This document shows, piece after piece, positions 9,396 to 16,287 of a stretch of DNA of 64,000 nt. Origin of the DNA: Clostridiales bacterium DTU070 (GTDB lineage Bacteria > Bacillota > Clostridia > DSM-8532); contig LFSH01000034.1 in assembly GCA_001513105.1 (NCBI GenBank), positions 25,866-89,865 of the forward strand. The letters are read 5' to 3'. The notes beneath the pieces were generated by a model. The model was not told the origin of the DNA and ran no database searches. It was given only the letters and a program-made list of their open reading frames with translations. Positions within the stretch are counted from its first letter, which is position 1; the number at the start of each line of letters is the position of its first letter. A program made the translations under genes and the position numbers.

Positions 9396-10811
9396 CTAAA
9401 ACCTGAAGTATAAAAACGGATTATAGGTTCTTCCCACGAGGAAGGCGGTGCACAAAAGAATAAGCACAACATTTATTGCAGGACGGCATATATCAAGCAC
9501 CAGTTCCCTGTGTTTCCAGTTGTCCGTTTTGGTTCTCAAAAGGTTGTTCAAAGCCGGAATTACCGGCGTACAGCCTATTGCAGCAATTATCAAAAATACC
9601 CCGTTATTCAGTAAAGTCATCGAATCCTGTACTGAGCAAAACCCGTTTGCTCCCATTCCGAACATAACCCCTATATAGCCGATTGCCTTGTTTATGTCGG
9701 TAAAATAGAAGAAAACCCATGCCACATTAACAATCAACAGGAGATAAATATGGGATACAAAAGCGGGGATTTTCTTTAATACTTTTGAAAGCAGCGTTTT
9801 TTCCAGTATGATTATGAACCCGTAAAACAGTCCCCAGATTACAAAGTTCCAGCTTGCACCATGCCATAAACCTGTCAGAAACCATACTATTACAAGGTTG
9901 CGTATATGATGTCTCCTGTTTCCGCCCAACGGAATGTATACATAATCGCGGAAAAAGGTTCCGAGCGAGATATGCCACCTTCTCCAGAACTCGGTTACTG
10001 TCTTCGATACATACGGGTAATTGAAATTTTCCTTGTAGTGAAAACCTATCATTTTTCCCATTCCTATGGCCATATCGGAGTATCCCGAAAAGTCAAAATA
10101 TATCTGGAACGCGTACAGGATAATTCCAAGCCATGCACCCACCACGGATAGCTGCCCCAGCTCTCCGTTCAGCAGGGGTTCGGCGATTTCACCCGCCGTA
10201 TTCGCCAGAAGAACCTTTTTGCCAAGACCTGCAACAAACCTGTTGATCCCGCTGTACATCCCCGAAACGGTTACAGTACGGTCCTCAATCTCCCTTGCTA
10301 TATCACTGTATCTTACAATGGGTCCTGCTACGAGCTGGTGGAACAGCGAAACAAAAAGCATGAACTTCAAAAATGAGGTCTGTGCCCTGGTCTCGTTACG
10401 GTAGACATCAATAACGTATGAAATGGTCTGAAATGTATAAAAGGAAATCCCGATGGGTAAATTGAAATTGCTTGGGGGAATATTTGTTCCGAACAGAATG
10501 TTTACGTTCTGGGTCAGAAAATCCGAGTACTTAAAAAAGCCAAGCAGCGACAGGTTCAGAACCAGTGATGATATCAGCGCGGCTTTTGCTTTCCATGTTC
10601 CGCGGTTTTTTTCTATAATAAGTCCATGGACATAGTCGATGGCTGCGCTGAAAATCAGGAGCGTAATCCATACAGGTTCACCCCACGCATAGAAGGCAAG
10701 TGAAAAAAACACCAGTATAATATTCCTGTAGTTCAGATTCCTGCACAGAAAATATAAAACCAGGTTCAGAGGTAAAAATACATACAGAAAAATCAAGCTT
10801 GAAAAAACCAA
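9396..10811 (-). CDS. MBOAT-family membrane-bound O-acyltransferase (AlgI/DltB-like)
   Basis: A 471-residue polytopic membrane protein that passes acyl groups across the membrane for O-acetylation of surface polysaccharides. Family landmarks are present: the RYSDIAREIE segment, WRRWHISLGTFFRDYVYIPLGG, and GLWHGASWNFVIWG with the invariant catalytic histidine. The next gene, 17 bases downstream, encodes the DHHW partner, a standard two-gene arrangement. The start is a TTG whose following residues (VFSSLIFLYVFLPLN) align with the usual MBOAT N-terminus, but its Shine-Dalgarno sequence is weak, so the start is less certain than the function. Confidence 0.93.
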   Translation of the reverse strand: MVFSSLIFLYVFLPLNLVLYFLCRNLNYRNIILVFFSLAFYAWGEPVWITLLIFSAAIDYVHGLIIEKNRGTWKAKAALISSLVLNLSLLGFFKYSDFLTQNVNILFGTNIPPSNFNLPIGISFYTFQTISYVIDVYRNETRAQTSFLKFMLFVSLFHQLVAGPIVRYSDIAREIEDRTVTVSGMYSGINRFVAGLGKKVLLANTAGEIAEPLLNGELGQLSVVGAWLGIILYAFQIYFDFSGYSDMAIGMGKMIGFHYKENFNYPYVSKTVTEFWRRWHISLGTFFRDYVYIPLGGNRRHHIRNLVIVWFLTGLWHGASWNFVIWGLFYGFIIILEKTLLSKVLKKIPAFVSHIYLLLIVNVAWVFFYFTDINKAIGYIGVMFGMGANGFCSVQDSMTLLNNGVFLIIAAIGCTPVIPALNNLLRTKTDNWKHRELVLDICRPAINVVLILLCTAFLVGRTYNPFLYFRF

Positions 10812-11025
10812 CCTGCATCACCGTTTCCACTAAGTCACTTAACTTAAAATATCACAGCACCCCTTAATTGTCAACAAAGATTACCCGCAAGGGTTAAAGC
10901 ATTACATAAAAAAGTAATATTTAGTAACAATCTATTCACAATCAGTTAAGAAATTAATGGCTGCTTTCTGATATAATTATATTGTATGGGATTATAACAA
11001 ACAAAAGAAAACGAGGTAGATTCAG

Positions 11026-11403
11026 TTGAGCATATATCAGAATGTATTGGTTTGCGTCACAAAGCAGAAAACATGTGAACGCCTTATAAAAGCCGCTTCA
11101 AAACTCAAAGCCAGAAACGGAAATCTCCGTGTTTTGCACGTAGCCAAAAATTCATGGAACATACTTGACAACAGCCGTGAAAGCGAAGCCCTTGAATACC
11201 TGTTCAAGGTTTCCAAATCACACAACGCAGATATGACAATGTTGAGGTCCGATGATATTTCCAGGACCATCGCAGAATTTGCCAGGGAAAACGATATTGA
11301 CCTGATTGTGCTTGGCCAGTCAAACAATGAACAGGAGAATAAGTTTTACAAACGGCTTTGCACCCTGTTAAAGGATGAAATAAATATTGAAGTGATATCC
11401 TGA
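11026..11403 (+). CDS. Universal stress protein (UspA domain)
   Basis: A 125-residue single-domain protein with the Rossmann-like UspA fold: an N-terminal strand NVLVCVTKQKTC, a middle RVLHVAKN strand, and DLIVLGQSNNE near the C-terminus. The usual G-2x-G-9x-G ATP motif is not clear, so it may not bind ATP in the standard way. Translation starts at TTG with GAGGT nine bases upstream. A TATAAT-like -10 element lies about 50 bases upstream. The gene stands alone, between the acetylation operon and the oxoamine synthase. UspA proteins are generally stress or energy-state responders; no specific role can be assigned. Confidence 0.8.
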   Translation: MSIYQNVLVCVTKQKTCERLIKAASKLKARNGNLRVLHVAKNSWNILDNSRESEALEYLFKVSKSHNADMTMLRSDDISRTIAEFARENDIDLIVLGQSNNEQENKFYKRLCTLLKDEINIEVIS

Positions 11404-11455
11404 AACATTCAGGACAGACAGCGGAGCATTCCTGCAATTGTTCTGAAAAAACGAC

Positions 11456-11487
11456 TTAAAAAGGACTGCATCGGTGATACAGTCCTT
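11456..11487 (-). terminator. Intrinsic terminator after oxoamine synthase gene
   Basis: AAGGACTG and CAGTCCTT form an 8-bp stem, followed on the minus strand by a run of five T. It lies 15 bases beyond the oxoamine synthase stop and may also help stop the plus-strand UspA transcript. Confidence 0.75.
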
Positions 11488-11501
11488 AACTTTCTTAGAA
11501 A

Positions 11502-12710
11502 TCAGTTATTAATATCTTTTTGCTTTCCGGCTGCCGGGGGAAGTTTTGAAAAGACTTTGCCAATTGCCTCCATTGCCCTGTCCATCTGCTCTTTCGTATG
11601 TGTTGCCGTGTAACTGGTCCTGAGCAGGCACTGCCCGGGCGGTACTGCAGGAACAATAACAGGATTGACATAAACCCCCTCTTCAAAAAGCATCTTCGTA
11701 GCAAGGAATGTTCTGTCAGTGTCATAGGTCATAATGGGTATTATCGGGGTTTCTGATTCAAGAATCGGGATTCCCATTTTCTTAAGCCCCTGCCTCATAT
11801 AGTCGGCAATACTCAAAAGGTTCTTTATTCTCCACGGCTCCTGTTCTATGATCTCAAGAGCCTTCAGTGCAGCAGCAGCATTTGACGGAGGTATTGATGC
11901 ACTGAAAATGAACGGACGGGAATTATGTTTTATATAATGTATCACGTCTTCGCTTGCAGCCACGAAACCTCCAAGGCTTGCAAGGGACTTGCTGAAAGTA
12001 CCCATTATTATGTCTACTTTATCCTCAAGCCCGAAATACTCGGCTGTTCCGCGGCCATGTTCACCGATGACGCCAAGACCGTGAGCGTCATCAACCATAA
12101 CCCTTGCGCCGTATTTTTCAGCAAGTTCAACTATTTCAGGAAGTTTGCAGATATCCCCGCCCATGCTGAATACACCGTCGGTAACAATCAGGATACCCTT
12201 GTTATCGGGAATTTCGCTTAATACCCGCTCCAGGTCCTCCATATCGCTGTGCTCATACCGGACCATTTTTGCATAGCTTAACCGGCATGCGTCGTATATG
12301 CTTGCATGGTTCTCCTTGTCGCATACAATATAGTCATTTCTTCCCGCGATTGCGGAGATGATGCCAAGATTGCTCTGGAAACCGGTACTGAAGGTAATGG
12401 CGGCTTCCTTGTTCAGGAATTTTGCCAGCCTTTCTTCCAATTCCATATGTAACTTAAGAGTCCCATTCAGAAAACGAGACCCGGAACAGCCCGTGCCATA
12501 TTTGAGCAAAGCCTCTTTTGCCGCCTCGATTACACGACTGTCGGACGTAAGACCCTGATAATTGTTTGATCCAATCATGATAATCTTCCGGCCTTCCATA
12601 ATTACTTCGGTGTCCTGGCCGGTTTCAAGATAATGGAAATAAGGATAAATTCCTGCTGCCATTGCCTCTTTTGCTGTCGTGTAATCATAGCACTTCTGAA
12701 ACAGGTCCAT
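11502..12710 (-). CDS. PLP-dependent alpha-oxoamine synthase, serine-palmitoyltransferase-like
   Basis: A 402-residue class II aminotransferase-fold enzyme that condenses an amino acid with an acyl-CoA. Visible family features are GTGCSGSRFLNGT, STGFQSNLG, VDDAHGLGVIG and the PLP-lysine motif GTFSKSLASLGGF. The family includes KBL (glycine C-acetyltransferase), BioF and serine palmitoyltransferase. The YFHYLETGQDT, IMIGSNNYQGL and YIKHNSRPFIFSASIPP blocks look closer to bacterial serine palmitoyltransferases than to BioF. No biotin or threonine genes lie nearby; the divergent neighbour is a ketoreductase-like SDR, which would fit reduction of a 3-keto product. The ATG at 12710 is preferred, with AAGGAG in front. 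Substrate assignment is inference. Confidence 0.85.
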   Translation of the reverse strand: MDLFQKCYDYTTAKEAMAAGIYPYFHYLETGQDTEVIMEGRKIIMIGSNNYQGLTSDSRVIEAAKEALLKYGTGCSGSRFLNGTLKLHMELEERLAKFLNKEAAITFSTGFQSNLGIISAIAGRNDYIVCDKENHASIYDACRLSYAKMVRYEHSDMEDLERVLSEIPDNKGILIVTDGVFSMGGDICKLPEIVELAEKYGARVMVDDAHGLGVIGEHGRGTAEYFGLEDKVDIIMGTFSKSLASLGGFVAASEDVIHYIKHNSRPFIFSASIPPSNAAAALKALEIIEQEPWRIKNLLSIADYMRQGLKKMGIPILESETPIIPIMTYDTDRTFLATKMLFEEGVYVNPVIVPAVPPGQCLLRTSYTATHTKEQMDRAMEAIGKVFSKLPPAAGKQKDINN

Positions 12711-12841
12711 ACCAACATCTCCTTGTCTTTTATGATATTGCAACCCAAATAACAAATTCTGTTATTACCAGGTCATAATACCTCAAATGAAGTTAAATAC
12801 AAAATTATTGTATCATACTTTTTCAAAATATCCACATATTT

Positions 12842-12870
12842 TTGATTTTTTTAAAGGTTTGTATTAGAAT
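12842..12870 (+). promoter_or_regulatory. Promoter for SDR gene
   Basis: TTGATT (-35) and TAGAAT (-10) are separated by 17 bases in the AT-rich divergent intergenic region, about 38 bases before the SDR start codon. Confidence 0.6.
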
Positions 12871-12907
12871 TATTTTAACATGATTATTTGAAAAGGGGAC
12901 TTGATTT

Positions 12908-13741
12908 ATGCGGGAAAACAGGAAAGTCATCCTTGTTACAGGAGCCTCTTCAGGGCTGGGTCTTGCGGTGGCAAACCATCTTGGAAATACCGGACATATT
13001 GTTTATGCCGGGGCAAGGTCATTCGGCAATGAAACACCTGGTGAAGCAAGTCCCAGAAGGGTCCGTCTTGACGTAACCGATGAGAAGTCGGTAAATGACG
13101 TGATTAACAGCATTATTTCAGCAGAAGGAAGGATAGACGTTCTTGTCAATTGTGCCGCCATGCTGGTGTTAGGCTCTGTTGAGGATATTTCCCTTGGTGA
13201 ATTTGAAAATGTTATGAACACAAACCTGATCGGAACTGTCAGGATGTGCAAGGCCGTTTTGCCGCATATGAGGGAAAGAAAGACCGGGCTGATTATAAAT
13301 TTCAGCTCTATAATGGGCTTGCTGGCCATACCGTTTCAATGTGCCTACAGCGCCTCCAAGTTTGCAATAGAAGGTTTTTCAGAGGCCTTAAGCCTTGAAG
13401 CCGGGGATTTCGGAGTAAAAGTTGTGATTATTGAACCAACCGATCACAAGTCAGGTTCCCAGAAATACAGGCCTCACGCAGAGAAGGCAAAGTCGGAGAA
13501 CTCCCCGTACAGGGATACATTCCTCCGGGTTACAAAGAAAATCGAATATGACGAGGCAAACGGGAGCGAACCCGAAGCACTGGCAAGGGTAATAGAAAGG
13601 ATTATTGACAGCAGGAATCCAAAGCTCAGGTACAAAATCGGGAAATTTGATCAGAAATTATCGGTTGCCGCAAAAAGAATACTGCCCGGCAGGATTTTTG
13701 AAAAGGTAATTCTGTCTTATTACAATTCAGGAAAGGAATAA
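12908..13741 (+). CDS. Short-chain dehydrogenase/reductase
   Basis: A classical SDR of 277 residues. The nucleotide-binding motif TGASSGLG is at residues 11-18, LVNCAA corresponds to the NNAG motif, INFSS holds the catalytic serine, and YSASK holds the catalytic Tyr and Lys. GARS after the second strand contains an arginine, which would favour NADPH. Family members reduce ketones on lipids, sugars and steroids. Its position divergent from a serine-palmitoyltransferase-like synthase makes reduction of a 3-keto long-chain amine one testable role. The start ATG follows AAGGGGA. The C-terminal part is basic and may associate with the membrane. Confidence 0.88.
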   Translation: MRENRKVILVTGASSGLGLAVANHLGNTGHIVYAGARSFGNETPGEASPRRVRLDVTDEKSVNDVINSIISAEGRIDVLVNCAAMLVLGSVEDISLGEFENVMNTNLIGTVRMCKAVLPHMRERKTGLIINFSSIMGLLAIPFQCAYSASKFAIEGFSEALSLEAGDFGVKVVIIEPTDHKSGSQKYRPHAEKAKSENSPYRDTFLRVTKKIEYDEANGSEPEALARVIERIIDSRNPKLRYKIGKFDQKLSVAAKRILPGRIFEKVILSYYNSGKE

Positions 13742-13955
13742 ATCACATTTCGGCACCTACCCGGGGTAATGAACAGGATAAATAATTCCGGCCGAAAGGA
13801 TATGCTGCGGGAGGCAAATCCCTTATGCCGGTATGACAGGATTCCCTGTTTAGTTATAAAGGAATTCATTTTTGCCATCAAACCCGTCAAACTATAATAA
13901 GATGCTTGCGGGATGAGTTTGAATTAGAACAGTAATGGGAAACAGGAAGTTGATT

Positions 13956-14489
13956 ATGAATTTGGAATCAAAGTACAAAAGACTGTACAAAAAAGTTTTG
14001 AAAGAACTGGGCATTGCCACGCCGCTTCACAGCGACTGCGGAGTGCTGTGCGGCGAAAAATGCTGCTCGGGCACCGAAGATGACGGAATGCTGCTTTTCC
14101 CCGGAGAAGAGTATTTATACCAGGGCAGGGACTGGTGCCGGGTAAAAGACACGAATATTGTACTTTCCGACGGCTATATCGTTAAACTCCTGGTTTGCAG
14201 GGGAAAATGCCCGAGGGATGAACGCCCGTTATCGTGCAGAATATTCCCCCTGACTCCATATATCAACGAGTTTGGAAGAGTGGATTTCAGGCTTGATCCA
14301 AGAAGTTTCGGGATATGCCCTGTAAGCCGGAACCCCGATGAATACCCGGTTGAGGATGATTTCATAGAAAGCCTGTATAAAGCCTTTCCACCGCTTTTGA
14401 AAGACGAGAAAGCGGTGGAGTTTATCGAAATTCTGTCCGAACAGTATGATGAAGCAATGGAAGTTTTTGAAAAATTTATCATCGGTTAG
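13956..14489 (+). CDS. YkgJ-type cysteine-cluster protein
   Basis: A 177-residue cytoplasmic protein with clustered cysteines: CGVLCGEKCC near the N-terminus, then CRGKCPRDERPLSCRIFPL in the middle and a later FGICP. This pattern and LLFPGEE match the UPF0153/YkgJ family of presumed zinc- or iron-binding proteins of unknown function. The start is placed at 13956, where AGGAAG precedes ATG; an in-frame ATG at 13935 lacks a ribosome site. The roughly 190 bases before it contain no convincing gene. A metal-binding role is family-level inference. Confidence 0.75.
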   Translation: MNLESKYKRLYKKVLKELGIATPLHSDCGVLCGEKCCSGTEDDGMLLFPGEEYLYQGRDWCRVKDTNIVLSDGYIVKLLVCRGKCPRDERPLSCRIFPLTPYINEFGRVDFRLDPRSFGICPVSRNPDEYPVEDDFIESLYKAFPPLLKDEKAVEFIEILSEQYDEAMEVFEKFIIG

Positions 14490-14646
14490 GAGCTTTAAGC
14501 GTTCCTTTCTGCATTCAGCTATCAGCTAAGAATTCAAAAAGAACAGGGATAAAACGCATATTGCATACCTTTTCAGCTTAGGCGTCCTGCGGCTCTCCAT
14601 TTATAATCTTTTTAATATATTAATATACTGAAACGGAGAATGCAGT

Positions 14647-16074
14647 TCATTCCCCGTTATCAGCAGCTACAGGGTACAACAGTATTTCACCGTCAGGACT
14701 AAAAGAATAATCTATTCGATATGCTATGTCTTCTTCCCCGTAATATACCAGTATTATGCCATCTTTGCTGCTTAATATTTCAAACATGTATGACCGGTAA
14801 TAGTCTCCGCCGAAATCAAACAGTCCCGTTTCTTCAAGTATACTGACTGTTTCACCTGTTTCAACATCAAGTATGCAGGGAGCATCAGAATAAAAATCAG
14901 AATACAGGATATACCTGTCGTTCAGCCAGAAATATTCGCCTGTTGCAGCCACCCCTATATATTTGTCGGGTGTGCTGTTGTCCATTGCCCTTATGATGAA
15001 ATAATAGCTTTGGCTGTAATTCCATACATACAGGCTGTTATATTTCCCGCCGGGCGACATAATTCCATCTTCCTCAAACCGGCGGTTCAAAGAAATATAA
15101 GAGCCTAAACCAAACAGCATATTGTCCATTATACAATCAGTATCCACATACCTTATTCCAAACTCATACATATCTCCCCGGATATCATACAGTTCACCCT
15201 CAAAATTGTTGTATACAGTTATTTCATCACCACCAAACGATTCAATAAAAATGCCGTTCATTGATTCGGTATGCCAGCCTCCGCCGTGGATATGGCCGAC
15301 AGGCCCGAGAAATTCATGTATCTGCTCTGTTTTGGTATTGGATTCATAGTCAAAATCAAATATTGCATTGTAATTTTCTATTATCGTTTTGAGAATATCA
15401 GCGGGATACGGCCCCGGTTTCTGTGCAATAACGGCCTGTTCAACCTGTTTTTCTCCGCGAAAACCCAGGTAATACTCATTGGTTTTATAGAACAGCGTAT
15501 TATCAATAAAACAGCCCGGCTCTCCAAGTTTTTCCGTAACCTTCGCTATATTGTCACCGATAGAAATATCCTGAATAATACTTTCACTGAACCGTTCAGT
15601 GATAATTAAAACAAATAACCGGTCATAACTCCATTCCCCGACCAGTCCGTTTCTGTAATCCTCATCGGTATATGTTTCAGGGTTTTCAAGAATCCTTTGC
15701 ATCGAAGGATTCAAAGAAAAATCGCTGAAATCAAAAGTTGGTATTGTTGACAGGCCTGCTTCCTCACGGGTTATTCTGATTATCCCGCCCTCAGGCAGGC
15801 TGTTATCCCCGGTTGATACTGTGTCATTACCGCTTCCGGTGTCACTGACTTCTCCCTGTTCCGGTCCAGTTCTTCCGTCATCCGGCTCTGAATCGTTACC
15901 GTCTTTCAAAGGCTCCGTAACCGGGGCGTTTGTATCATTGTAATCTTCAGTATGTACCGGATTCCGGTCCTGCCCGCCGGCCTTTTTATCCTTATTCTTA
16001 AACTTGCATGCCGGAAAAGATAACAGGAGAATTACCGGTAAAACCAGTATCATATATTTTTTCAGTTTCGTCAT
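14647..16074 (-). CDS. Putative lipoprotein, paralogue of the 20.6-22.1 kb lipoprotein
   Basis: A 475-residue protein with a signal peptide ending in the lipobox LSFPAC, so it is predicted to be lipid-anchored outside the membrane. A Gly/Asp/Thr/Glu-rich linker follows to about residue 95. The globular part starts GIIRITREEAGLSTIP and contains SIGDNIAKVTEKLGEP, which recalls the G-s-x-x-V-x-x-x-LG-x-P turn of SmpA/OmlA-like lipoproteins. Conserved stretches such as NTLFYKT, YPADILKTIIENY, TVYNNFEGELYDIRGD and SPGGKYNSLYVWN recur in the second lipoprotein. The start codon follows AAAGGAGAG. It is divergent from the CotH-like gene. Function is not known. Confidence 0.8.
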   Translation of the reverse strand: MTKLKKYMILVLPVILLLSFPACKFKNKDKKAGGQDRNPVHTEDYNDTNAPVTEPLKDGNDSEPDDGRTGPEQGEVSDTGSGNDTVSTGDNSLPEGGIIRITREEAGLSTIPTFDFSDFSLNPSMQRILENPETYTDEDYRNGLVGEWSYDRLFVLIITERFSESIIQDISIGDNIAKVTEKLGEPGCFIDNTLFYKTNEYYLGFRGEKQVEQAVIAQKPGPYPADILKTIIENYNAIFDFDYESNTKTEQIHEFLGPVGHIHGGGWHTESMNGIFIESFGGDEITVYNNFEGELYDIRGDMYEFGIRYVDTDCIMDNMLFGLGSYISLNRRFEEDGIMSPGGKYNSLYVWNYSQSYYFIIRAMDNSTPDKYIGVAATGEYFWLNDRYILYSDFYSDAPCILDVETGETVSILEETGLFDFGGDYYRSYMFEILSSKDGIILVYYGEEDIAYRIDYSFSPDGEILLYPVAADNGE

Positions 16075-16147
16075 TATCTGACTCTCCTTTTATAAATTAC
16101 AATATATTATTTATATCTTAGCACAGGGAAACCGTTTTAGCGAGTAC

Positions 16148-16168
16148 AAAAAACGGGGATTCTCCCCG
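16148..16168 (-). promoter_or_regulatory. Attenuator-like hairpin in leader of first lipoprotein gene
   Basis: On the minus strand CGGGGA and TCCCCG pair around a three-base loop and are followed by six T. It lies about 75 bases upstream of the lipoprotein start. No other minus-strand gene lies immediately upstream, so it looks like a leader terminator rather than the end of another transcript. Confidence 0.45.
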
Positions 16169-16223
16169 GGATCTGCCTGGTAAAAGCTGTTTTAACTGTA
16201 TTATGGCGTAAAATACGGTAAAC

Positions 16224-16252
16224 TTGTAGTAACCCGTTCAGTGTGCTATATT
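16224..16252 (+). promoter_or_regulatory. Promoter for CotH/VTC/DUF4956 operon
   Basis: TTGTAG and TATATT are separated by 17 bases and end 35 bases before the CotH-like start codon. Confidence 0.55.
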
Positions 16253-16287
16253 AAAAACATGAAAAAAGTTAAAAGCAGGAATGAAAT

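Noticed and set aside
13769..13897. Roughly 42-codon plus-strand frame before the cysteine-cluster gene
   Set aside because: Only a weak ribosome site and no conserved-looking segment; kept as intergenic.
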